A stretch of DNA of 8,637 nucleotides from Pseudomonadota bacterium. GTDB taxonomy: Bacteria; Pseudomonadota; Alphaproteobacteria; Reyranellales; Reyranellaceae. Below the pieces are notes generated by a model that saw only the letters and a program-made list of their open reading frames with translations, made no database searches and had not been told where the DNA came from. The stretch's first letter is position 1. Every line of letters starts with the position of its first letter. The stretch spans positions 1 through 8,637 of the forward strand of contig JAEZHS010000641.1 of assembly GCA_023436825.1 (NCBI GenBank), in the 5' to 3' direction. This document shows, in pieces, positions 1 through 6,079 of the stretch. The translations under genes and the position numbers were made by a program.

Positions 1-187
1 TGGCGGCACCACCCAGGCCGCCGACGACGGCGCCTGCCGCCGGGTTGCCTGCGGCCGCGCCGACCAGCGCACCGCCGCCGGCGCCGATCGCACCGCCGGT
101 CAGCGCGCGATCGACCGGACGGTCACCGCAGGCCGCGGTGGCCAACGCAATCGCGCCGATGACGACAAGGGACTTGACACGCAACAT
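1..187 (-). CDS. Glycine-zipper probable lipoprotein, N-terminal part (runs off the window edge)
   Basis: The gene begins at the ATG whose complement is 185-187 and continues past base 1, leaving 62 visible codons. The start is set by a strong Shine-Dalgarno site (CGAGGAGG) about 5 nt upstream. The protein opens with Met-Leu-Arg-Val-Lys, then a hydrophobic stretch (residues 7-19) ending in Ala-Ala-Cys20, like a lipoprotein signal peptide. The -3 residue is Thr17 rather than the usual Leu, so lipidation is likely but not certain. Residues 31-62 are almost all Gly and Ala with Gly every fourth residue or so, the pattern of glycine-zipper membrane-associated segments in small envelope proteins (YMGG-like or Rick_17kDa-like families). 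An envelope location follows from this; the function is unknown. It lies 114 bp downstream of the serine hydrolase gene on the same strand. Confidence 0.75.
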   Translation of the reverse strand, partial: MLRVKSLVVIGAIALATAACGDRPVDRALTGGAIGAGGGALVGAAAGNPAAGAVVGGLGGAA

Positions 188-204
188 GAATGCCTCCTCG
201 TGAT

Positions 205-229
205 CCATTCACTGAAAACGGCTGAATGG
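205..229. promoter_or_regulatory. Inverted repeat in the leader of the glycine-zipper gene
   Basis: CCATTCA (205-211) and TGAATGG (223-229) form a perfect 7-bp inverted repeat around an 11-nt loop. Read on the minus strand it lies directly upstream of the Shine-Dalgarno site (about 191-197) of the gene starting at 187. It could be an RNA hairpin in the 5' leader or a protein-binding operator. A 7-bp repeat this close could also arise by chance, so the regulatory role is inference only. Confidence 0.3.
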
Positions 230-254
230 GTGTGGAGGTTGCGCGAGCGCGACA

Positions 255-295
255 GGGCGCCCTTGTGCGGCCACTAAGCGGCCACTCCGGCGCCC
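255..295. repeat. Short nested repeats between the serine hydrolase and glycine-zipper genes
   Basis: A 9-bp direct repeat, GCGGCCACT, occurs at 267-275 and again at 278-286, two bases apart. It is enclosed by a 7-bp inverted repeat, GGGCGCC (255-261) and GGCGCCC (289-295). The block lies just past the stop codon of the leftward serine hydrolase gene. No T-run follows, so it is not a convincing intrinsic terminator. I see no other structure in this 114-bp gap. Confidence 0.3.
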
Positions 296-301
296 GCTGC
301 T

Positions 302-1435
302 TCAATGCGAGGGCGCGCGTTCCCTGGACAATTGGCGCAACGCTCGCCGGCCAGCCTGGGCGACATCGACGCCGCCGCGATTGGAAAGGACCACGATGCC
401 GAGCCGGCGGGCCGGCATCATGCCCATATAGCTCGACGCATTGTTCAGGCCGCCGTTCTTGTCGATCACGGTTGGTGCGGCGGAATTGTCGATCTCCCAT
501 GCTAGCGCCTGGGCGCTGTGTGGACCGGTGATGACTGCCGGAGCTCGCGCCAGAGTCATGGCTTGGCTGAGCAGTGGTGGGATGCCGCCGCCTTCGCCCA
601 TGTTGGCGTTGAGGAAGGCGGCGAGATCGCGCACGGAACTGTACATCTGTCCTGTGCCCGGCCAGTCGTAATAGGTCTGCTGATCGCCCGGTCGACCGAT
701 GGCGACGCCGTCTTCGGAGTAGCCCTGAACGGCGCGCTGCAGGAGAGGAGGCGGCAGATCGCTTCGGCCGTCCTTGCCGTGTCGGGGAATCCAGCTGGCG
801 TTCATGCCGAGCGGCTCGAAGATTGTCTGTTCGGCAAGGTCGCCGACGGAAGAACCGAGGCCGCTCTCCAGCGCGAGCTGCAGCAGGATGAAGCCGGCGT
901 GGGTGTAGATATGTTGCCGGCCGGGCTGGTGAGCGGCATCGGCGCTCCATGCGTTGAGCGCTTCGCGGAAGCTCGCCGGCGTATAGCGTGTCGTCGGCCA
1001 CGGCGGATGGTCGTGCGGCAACAGAAGCCCCGAAGTATGGGTTGCGAGCTGGCCCACGGTGACGCGCCGGATATCGCCGCCGGTGGACAGCTCCGGCACG
1101 TACGTCGAGACGGGATCGCCGAGGGCCATCTTGCCCTGTTGCACGGCGACGGCGAGCAGCGTCGCCTCGAACGGCTTGCGCAGCGACGCGATGTTGAACA
1201 GCGAGTCGGGCGTTATCGGTCGCCGCTCGGCGAGATTGGCGAACCCTCCATCAAAGAACAGCAGTCGGCCGTCGATGCAGACGGCGATGGCTAGGCCCCC
1301 GCCGCCATCGGCAGGCAGCAAGGTGAGGATCTCATCCTGGACGATTCTTCGCACTGGCTCCTGAGCTTCGACACGCGGTATGAAGAATGAACCGAGCATT
1401 GGCGTGGCGAGAATCGCGAGCGCGAGAGTTCGCAT
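302..1435 (-). CDS. Exported class C beta-lactamase-like serine hydrolase
   Basis: A 377-residue protein of the serine beta-lactamase / penicillin-binding-protein-like hydrolase family. Residues 1-24 form a signal peptide ending Val-Glu-Ala before Gln25, so the enzyme should act in the periplasm. The nucleophile motif is S84-L-R-K87, the second motif Y177-T-H179, and the third K326-N-G328. Spacing and surrounding sequence (VTVGQLATHTSGL near 125-137, PARRLGIVVLSNR near 341-353) resemble AmpC-type class C enzymes. In that class the second motif is normally Tyr-x-Asn and the third Lys-Thr-Gly; here Asn is replaced by His and Thr by Asn. Family members include beta-lactamases, D-Ala-D-Ala carboxypeptidases and esterases, so the substrate cannot be assigned. 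The length is typical. An AAGAGG ribosome binding site lies about 4 nt before the ATG, and the gene ends in TGA. It is 88 bp downstream of the MDR dehydrogenase gene on the same strand. Confidence 0.85.
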   Translation of the reverse strand: MRTLALAILATPMLGSFFIPRVEAQEPVRRIVQDEILTLLPADGGGGLAIAVCIDGRLLFFDGGFANLAERRPITPDSLFNIASLRKPFEATLLAVAVQQGKMALGDPVSTYVPELSTGGDIRRVTVGQLATHTSGLLLPHDHPPWPTTRYTPASFREALNAWSADAAHQPGRQHIYTHAGFILLQLALESGLGSSVGDLAEQTIFEPLGMNASWIPRHGKDGRSDLPPPLLQRAVQGYSEDGVAIGRPGDQQTYYDWPGTGQMYSSVRDLAAFLNANMGEGGGIPPLLSQAMTLARAPAVITGPHSAQALAWEIDNSAAPTVIDKNGGLNNASSYMGMMPARRLGIVVLSNRGGVDVAQAGRRALRQLSRERAPSH

Positions 1436-1523
1436 GTGCCTCTTCCGATCCTGGGTGTCACTCCTTCCTCGGCCAGATGGTGCTTGATCGGATCATCTTC
1501 AATTCGAGCGGTGCTCCCCGGCG

Positions 1524-2654
1524 CTACTTGTTCGGATTGATCAGGAACTTTTCACCCGTTGCGCGCTTGCCGTAAACGGCGATGTTCGCGAGGTCGAGCA
1601 CCTCGGGCAGCGACACGACCTTGGTGTAATGGCTGGCGAAGGTCGTCTTCAGGTTCTTGACCACGCGCTCGCGCAGCGGCGCCTGGCCGGGGCGGCCGAT
1701 CTTCTGCAGGAACGGCGTGAGCAGCCAGCCGCCGACCCCCCAGGCGGTGCCGTAGTTGCGCGTCAGCTCGACCGGGCCGGTGTTGAGGCTGCCGTAGATG
1801 TAGACCTGCTTGTGCGTCGTCGAGCCGTAGCGGCTGTACTCCTTGGCGGTTTTGTTGAGCGCCATCTCCATCGCGGTCAGGATCTGGCTGGCGAGCTTGC
1901 CGCCGCCGATCGCGTCGAAGGCGATGGTGGCGCCGGTCTCGACCAGCGCCTGCGTCAGCGCCTCCATGAAGTCGGGAGAGGTCGAGTCCAAAACATGCTT
2001 GGCGCCGATGCCGCGCAGCAGCTTGGCCTGCTCGGCGCTGCGCACGATGTTGACCAGGGGAATGCCGTCCTCCTGGCAGATCCTGTTCAACATCTGGCCG
2101 AGGTTGGAGGCCGCCGCGGTGTGGACCAGCGCCTTGTGGCCCTCGCGCTTCATGGTTTCGGTCATGCCGAGCGCGGTCAGCGGATTGACGAACCACGACG
2201 CGCCCTCGGCCGCCGTCGTGCCGGCCGGCAGCGGCTGGCAGTCGGTCGCCTTCAGCAGCCGATACTGGGTGTACATCGAGCCGCCGACCGCCGACACCGT
2301 CTTGCCCAGCAGCGCCTGGGCGGCCTCCGACGAGCCCGCCTTGATCACGGTTCCCGCGCCCTCGTTGCCGACCGGCATGGCCTGGTCGAGCCGCGCGGCG
2401 ATGAAGGGCAGCGCGTGCTCCGGCACCTTGGCCGTCACCTTGAGGCCGGCACCGCTGCCCGAGGCCTTGGCCGTGCTCATGTCGGCCGGTCCGATCAGCA
2501 GGCCGAGGTCCGACGGATTGATCGGCGTCGCCTCGATCCTGACCACGACCTGGTCCGGGCCCGGCTCGGGCGTGGCGATTTCCACCAGCGACAATTCGAG
2601 CTCGCCGGCTTTGCTGATCCGCGAACGAAGCTGCAGTCCCTTGGTGTCGCTCAT
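1524..2654 (-). CDS. Zinc-independent MDR-family dehydrogenase (quinone-oxidoreductase-like)
   Basis: A 376-residue member of the medium-chain dehydrogenase/reductase superfamily, probably a cytosolic NAD(P)H-dependent reductase of quinones, enones or similar substrates. The N-terminal catalytic domain (about 1-150) contains NPSDL (46-50) and NEGAG (97-101). The Rossmann domain begins around 173, with the nucleotide-binding turn HTAAASNLG (178-186) in place of the common AAAGGVG form. NPLTALGM (157-164), DAIGG (247-251) and a C-terminal GKRATGEKFLI near 362-372 are also family-like. I see no Cys/His set for catalytic or structural zinc. About 45 residues separate NPSDL from the GNEGAG segment, longer than in compact quinone oxidoreductases. 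The start is supported by GGAG about 9 nt upstream. The gene ends in TAG and is divergent from the gene at 2744. The substrate is unknown. Confidence 0.88.
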   Translation of the reverse strand: MSDTKGLQLRSRISKAGELELSLVEIATPEPGPDQVVVRIEATPINPSDLGLLIGPADMSTAKASGSGAGLKVTAKVPEHALPFIAARLDQAMPVGNEGAGTVIKAGSSEAAQALLGKTVSAVGGSMYTQYRLLKATDCQPLPAGTTAAEGASWFVNPLTALGMTETMKREGHKALVHTAAASNLGQMLNRICQEDGIPLVNIVRSAEQAKLLRGIGAKHVLDSTSPDFMEALTQALVETGATIAFDAIGGGKLASQILTAMEMALNKTAKEYSRYGSTTHKQVYIYGSLNTGPVELTRNYGTAWGVGGWLLTPFLQKIGRPGQAPLRERVVKNLKTTFASHYTKVVSLPEVLDLANIAVYGKRATGEKFLINPNK

Positions 2655-2743
2655 GTTCTCATCTCCGCTTATCGGCCCATGAATCCTTTGTTAGCACATC
2701 CAGCCGCCGGGGACGCTATGCTCGGCCGAACAGGGAGTTACGC
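2655..2743. promoter_or_regulatory. Divergent intergenic region, presumed back-to-back promoters
   Basis: These 89 bp separate the start codons of the leftward MDR dehydrogenase and the rightward 97-residue gene, so promoters for both directions should lie here unless the genes are read from further away. It contains the two ribosome binding sites (GGAG for the leftward gene, GGGAG near 2732-2736 for the rightward gene). I found no well-spaced -35/-10 pair, and no operator palindrome stands out. The promoter role rests on gene layout alone. Confidence 0.4.
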
Positions 2744-3037
2744 ATGGCGAACTGGCAGGCGACGCTTCTGATGCAGGCCCTCAGCACGGGCTCGGTGCTG
2801 GTCCTGCAGCGCGACAAGATCGACAGGAACGAAGTCCCGACGCTCAGGGCCAGCGACACCTTCTACGGCAGCCTGCCCGACGGCGATCCGTTCGGCGGCA
2901 CGGTGATCGAACGCCACGAAAACCGCGCCGTCGTCGAGGTCGACCAGAAGCGCTACCACCTGCACAAGGCGCAGGACCACGAGGCCAACTACGACGTGAC
3001 GGTCGAGCTGCCGCACGAATTCTGGGTCATCGACTGA
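2744..3037 (+). CDS. Small protein of unknown function (97 residues)
   Basis: I do not recognise this protein. It is a soluble-looking chain of 97 residues with no signal peptide or membrane segment. It starts MANWQATLLMQ, and the ATG is preceded by GGGAG about 7 nt upstream. The middle (about 20-55) is polar, with an aromatic-Gly pair and a DGDPFGG turn. The C-terminal half alternates charged and hydrophobic residues (VIERHENRAVVEVDQKRYHLHK, about 54-75), as in a small beta-rich domain, and ends EFWVID. There is no Cys. Codon use and GC match the neighbours, so it looks native. It ends in TGA, 53 bp before the VOC gene, and the two are probably co-transcribed. An antisense frame covering nearly the same bases lacks comparable support. 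Confidence 0.75.
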   Translation: MANWQATLLMQALSTGSVLVLQRDKIDRNEVPTLRASDTFYGSLPDGDPFGGTVIERHENRAVVEVDQKRYHLHKAQDHEANYDVTVELPHEFWVID

Positions 3038-3090
3038 GGCTAGCGGGGGAGAGGAGCTTGAACGATGTGCCCGGCGGAAGGAGAGAGAGC

Positions 3091-3573
3091 ATGATCGAAA
3101 TCAACGGCATGGCGCACGTCATCCTGACGGTCAGCCAGTGGGACAAGGCACGTGCGTTCTACAGCGAGCTGCTGCCCTTCCTCGGCCTCACCAAGGTCTA
3201 TGACGGCAACAACTTCCTCTATCACGTCGGCGGCCGCACGGCGGTCGGCATCCAGCGCTGCGCGCCGGAGCATGAAGGCGAGCGTTTCGTCGCCAACCGC
3301 ATCGGCCTGCATCATTTCTGCATACGAGCTCGCACGCGCGAGGATGTCGACCGCGTCGCCGCCAAGCTGCGCGACATGGGAGCCTACATCGACCGCGGTC
3401 CGATGGCCGGCGACTGGGCGCCCGGCTATTACTATATCGTGTTCGAGGATCCCGACGGCATTCGCCTGGAGGTGAACTTCATTCCCGGCAAGGGGCTCCT
3501 CGTCGGCGACAAGCCGCTCAGCCCATCGAGCGATCCCGACTGGAATCAGGATCCGGGACCGCCACGGTTCTGA
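3091..3573 (+). CDS. VOC superfamily protein (glyoxalase / extradiol dioxygenase fold)
   Basis: A 160-residue single-module member of the vicinal oxygen chelate superfamily. Its first beta strand carries INGMAHVILTV with His9, a usual metal-ligand position. IGLHHFCIRA (71-80) supplies His74/His75, and the last strand, FEDPDGIRLEVNF (118-130), supplies Glu127. These fit the conserved His/His/Glu metal site of the fold. The helix SQWDKARAFYSELLPFLGL (15-33) is also typical. Family members include glyoxalases, isomerases, dioxygenases and antibiotic-binding or modifying proteins; nothing here picks out the substrate. The tail after 131 is polar and Pro-rich. I chose ATG 3091 because AAGGAG (3078-3083) lies 7 nt upstream; an in-frame TTG at 3058 would add 11 residues without such a site. 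It ends in TGA. Confidence 0.85.
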   Translation: MIEINGMAHVILTVSQWDKARAFYSELLPFLGLTKVYDGNNFLYHVGGRTAVGIQRCAPEHEGERFVANRIGLHHFCIRARTREDVDRVAAKLRDMGAYIDRGPMAGDWAPGYYYIVFEDPDGIRLEVNFIPGKGLLVGDKPLSPSSDPDWNQDPGPPRF

Positions 3574-3676
3574 ACGACGGCTGCAGGTACTTCTCGCCTT
3601 GTGACATCCTCGGGCGAGCCCTCGACTTGCCGACCGCTTCGCCTAATGTTTGGCCGGGACGTACAGGAGTCGAGTC
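3574..3676 (+). promoter_or_regulatory. Intergenic region upstream of the phosphoketolase gene
   Basis: These 103 bp hold the AGGAG ribosome binding site (3665-3669) of the phosphoketolase gene. They also hold one weak promoter candidate, TCGACT (3622-3627) and TAATGT (3644-3649) with a 16-nt spacer; the match to sigma-70 consensus is poor. There is no clear terminator for the upstream VOC gene, so read-through from it is possible. The promoter assignment is tentative. Confidence 0.25.
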
Positions 3677-5422
3677 ATGGCGAACGCCTTGTCGGACAAG
3701 GAACTGACGTCGATCGACGCATACTGGCGCGCGGCCAACTATCTGTCGGTCGGTCAGATCTATCTCTACGACAACCCGTTGCTGAAGCAGCCGCTGTCCA
3801 AGGAGCACATCAAGCCGCGGCTGCTCGGCCACTGGGGCACGACGCCTGGACTGAACTTCGTCTACGTCCATCTCAACCGCATCATCAAGAGGCACGATCT
3901 CGACATGATTTATGTCGCGGGTCCCGGCCATGGCGGCCCGGCCATGGTGGCGAACGCGTACCTCGAAGGAACCTACAGCGAGGTCTATCCGAACGTCTCC
4001 GCCGACGAGGTCGGGATGAAACGCCTGTTCACCCAGTTTTCGTTTCCCGGCGGCATACCGAGCCACGTTGCGCCCGAGACGCCGGGCTCGATCCACGAAG
4101 GCGGTGAGCTGGGTTATGCGTTGTCGCACGCTTATGGCGCCGCCTTCGACAATCCCGACCTGATCGTCGCCTGCGTCGTCGGCGACGGCGAGGCCGAGAC
4201 GGGGCCGATGGCGACGAGCTGGCATTCGAACAAGTTCCTGAACGCGGCGACCGACGGCGCCGTCCTGCCGATCCTGCATCTCAACGGCTACAAGATCGCC
4301 AACCCGACGATCCTGGCGCGCATCAGCCACGAGGAGCTGGAGCAGCTCTTCCGCGGCTATGGCTACACGCCGCATTTCGTGGAAGGCGACGACCCGCAAA
4401 AGATGCACCAGCTCATGGCCGCCACCCTGGACGCGGTCATCGGGGAGATCCGTGACATCAAGGCGAAGGCGCAGCAGGGTGCGGGGGAGCGGCCCCGTTG
4501 GCCGATGATCGTGCTGCGCACGCCCAAGGGCTGGACCTGTCCGAAGGAGATCGACGGCAAGCGCACCGAAGGCTACTGGCGCGCCCATCAGGTGCCGATG
4601 GGGGAGATGCACGAGAATCCGGAGCACGTGCGCATCCTCGAGCAATGGATGAAGAGCTACCGGCCGGACGAGCTTTTCGACGACAGCGGCCGCCTGCGGC
4701 GCGAGCTTGCCGATCTTCCTCCCAAGGGCACCCGGCGCATGAGCGCCAATCCCCGCACCAACGGCGGCACCGTGCTGCACGACCTTCGGCTGCCCGATTT
4801 CCGCGACTATGCCGTCGAGGTGCCCCAGCCCGGCGCCGTCACGGCCGAAGCGACGCGAGTCATGGGCGGATTCCTGCGCGATGTGATGAAACGCAACAGC
4901 GACCAGCGCAATTTCAGGCTCTTCAGTCCCGACGAGAATAACTCCAATCGCTGGCAGGACGTCCTCGACGTCACCAACCGCGCCTGGTCCGCCGAGATCG
5001 AGCCGTGGGACGACCATCTCGCGCCCGACGGCCGGGTCATGGAGGTGCTGAGCGAGCATCAATGCCAGGGATGGCTGGAGGGCTACCTCCTGACCGGCCG
5101 GCACGGCTTCTTCTCATGCTACGAGGCGTTCGTTCACATCGTCGATTCGATGGTCAACCAGCACGCCAAGTGGCTGAAGGTGTGCAACCACATCCCGTGG
5201 CGACGGCCGATCGCATCGCTGAACTACCTGCTGTCGAGCCATGTCTGGCGGCAGGACCATAACGGCTTCAGTCACCAGGATCCCGGCTTCATCGACCACG
5301 TCGTGAACAAGAAGGCCGAGGTCGTGCGTGTCTATCTGCCGCCCGACGCCAACTGCCTGCTCTCGGTCACCGACCATTGCCTGCGCAGCCGCAACTACGT
5401 CAACGTCGTCGTCGCCGGTTAG
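3677..5422 (+). CDS. Phosphoketolase, N-terminal and middle domains (ends at amber codon)
   Basis: This is the 581-residue product if TAG acts as a stop. It contains the N-terminal thiamine-diphosphate domain: [10 protein letters not shown] (51-60), AGPGHGGP (81-88), the family signature EGGELGY (141-147) and the cofactor-binding GDGEAETGP (169-177). It also contains the middle domain: SPDENNSNR (417-425), [21 protein letters not shown] (459-479) and [13 protein letters not shown] (526-538). Catalytic-site residues known from bifidobacterial phosphoketolase appear present, including the His pair H528/H533 and the Glu in SEHQ. The fragment lacks the entire C-terminal domain, so activity on its own is doubtful. 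I set the start at ATG 3677; an in-frame TTG at 3650 has no comparable ribosome binding site. Confidence 0.65.
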   Translation: MANALSDKELTSIDAYWRAANYLSVGQIYLYDNPLLKQPLSKEHIKPRLLGHWGTTPGLNFVYVHLNRIIKRHDLDMIYVAGPGHGGPAMVANAYLEGTYSEVYPNVSADEVGMKRLFTQFSFPGGIPSHVAPETPGSIHEGGELGYALSHAYGAAFDNPDLIVACVVGDGEAETGPMATSWHSNKFLNAATDGAVLPILHLNGYKIANPTILARISHEELEQLFRGYGYTPHFVEGDDPQKMHQLMAATLDAVIGEIRDIKAKAQQGAGERPRWPMIVLRTPKGWTCPKEIDGKRTEGYWRAHQVPMGEMHENPEHVRILEQWMKSYRPDELFDDSGRLRRELADLPPKGTRRMSANPRTNGGTVLHDLRLPDFRDYAVEVPQPGAVTAEATRVMGGFLRDVMKRNSDQRNFRLFSPDENNSNRWQDVLDVTNRAWSAEIEPWDDHLAPDGRVMEVLSEHQCQGWLEGYLLTGRHGFFSCYEAFVHIVDSMVNQHAKWLKVCNHIPWRRPIASLNYLLSSHVWRQDHNGFSHQDPGFIDHVVNKKAEVVRVYLPPDANCLLSVTDHCLRSRNYVNVVVAG

Positions 5423-5446
5423 CAGCCGGCGCCGCATTGGCTGACG

Positions 5447-6079
5447 ATGGACGAGGCCATCAAGCACTGCCAGGCCGGCCTCGGTATCTGGGAATGGGCC
5501 AGCAATGACCGCGGCGGCGAGCCCGACGTCGTGATGGCCTGTTGCGGCGACGTGCCGACCCTGGAGACGCTGGCGGCGGTCGAGCTCATTCGCCGGCACG
5601 CGCCCGAGGTGAAGGTGCGCGTCGTCAATGTCGTCAACCTGATGACGCTGCAGCCGCCGAGCGAGCATCCACACGGTCTCAACGACGCCGATTTCGACGC
5701 GTTGTTCACCATCGACAAGCCGATCATCTTCGCCTTCCACGGCTATCCGTGGCTCATCCACAGGCTGACCTATCGGCGCCACGGCCACACCAATCTCCAT
5801 GTGCGCGGCTACAAGGAGGAGGGCACGACGACGACGCCGTTCGACATGTGCGTGCTGAACGATCTCGACCGCTTCCATTTGGTGAGCGCCGTGATCGACC
5901 GCCTGCCGGGCCTCGGTGCGCGAGCGGCCTATGCCAAGCAGGCGATCCGCGACAAGCTCATCGAGCATCGCCAGTACATCGCGCGCCACGGCGACGACAT
6001 GCCGGAGATCAGCGGCTGGAGATGGGGACAGCGCGCCGGTTCCGGCGCGGGCAGCTCGACCGAGGCCGACAATGTCTGA
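5447..6079 (+). CDS. Phosphoketolase C-terminal domain, possible restart fragment
   Basis: This frame continues the phosphoketolase beyond the amber codon. The first ATG after the stop is 5447, 25 nt downstream, giving 210 residues ([13 protein letters not shown]...). No Shine-Dalgarno sequence precedes it, so translation would depend on reinitiation by ribosomes ending at 5422 or on read-through. The sequence is a well-kept XFP C-terminal domain, with GIWEWASND just after the start, [11 protein letters not shown] (687-697 in full-length numbering) and [11 protein letters not shown] (714-724). The last 20 or so residues are Gly/Ser-rich and probably disordered. The codons between TAG and this ATG also still encode family-like residues (QPAPHWLT), which suggests they were translated until recently. 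It ends TGA, inside the first codons of glgP. Confidence 0.45.
   Translation: MDEAIKHCQAGLGIWEWASNDRGGEPDVVMACCGDVPTLETLAAVELIRRHAPEVKVRVVNVVNLMTLQPPSEHPHGLNDADFDALFTIDKPIIFAFHGYPWLIHRLTYRRHGHTNLHVRGYKEEGTTTTPFDMCVLNDLDRFHLVSAVIDRLPGLGARAAYAKQAIRDKLIEHRQYIARHGDDMPEISGWRWGQRAGSGAGSSTEADNV

Larger units (their letters stand above)
3677..6079 (+). pseudogene. xfp: Phosphoketolase gene (XFP family) interrupted by one in-frame amber codon
   Basis: An intact enzyme would cleave xylulose-5-phosphate and/or fructose-6-phosphate with phosphate, using thiamine diphosphate. The products are acetyl phosphate plus glyceraldehyde-3-phosphate or erythrose-4-phosphate. From ATG 3677 (AGGAG 7 nt upstream) to TGA 6077-6079 the frame is 800 codons plus the stop, the usual family length, with all three domains recognisable. 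Codon 582 (5420-5422) is TAG. The flanking residues read [23 protein letters not shown], where relatives have Lys in a GKQP motif, so one A-to-T change in AAG would produce it. No other frame damage is visible. Possible explanations are a very recent nonsense mutation, a sequencing error, suppression by a tRNA, or expression as two pieces. The gene overlaps glgP by 8 bp. Substrate preference cannot be read from the sequence. Confidence 0.85.

Noticed and set aside
123..1001. Minus-strand open frame overlapping the serine hydrolase and the glycine-zipper gene
   Set aside because: Arg/Pro/Ser-rich shadow translation. The two real genes in another frame have a signal peptide, family motifs and ribosome binding sites.
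1436..1523. Possible small gene or terminator between the MDR dehydrogenase and serine hydrolase genes
   Set aside because: Only a 12-codon minus-strand frame with no convincing initiation site and a 4-bp stem (1506-1516) without a T-run were found; both are at chance level.
2688..2722. TTGTTA ... TATGCT as a sigma-70 promoter for the 97-residue gene
   Set aside because: The spacer is 23 nt, too long for a normal sigma-70 promoter.
1629..2771. Plus-strand open frame of 380 codons opposite the MDR dehydrogenase
   Set aside because: Low-complexity Arg/Ala/Leu-rich translation, no recognisable domain, and it runs through the divergent intergenic region into the next gene's start.
3518..5104. 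Long open frame of 528 codons on the minus strand inside the phosphoketolase gene
   Set aside because: It mirrors the third-position GC bias of a well-recognised plus-strand gene, has no family-like motifs and no ribosome binding site. The plus-strand protein carries clear family signatures.
5420..5428. UAG-CAG-CCG resembling the UAG-CAR-YYA read-through context of plant viruses
   Set aside because: The last base does not fit (G rather than A), and that context is established for eukaryotic ribosomes, not for bacteria.
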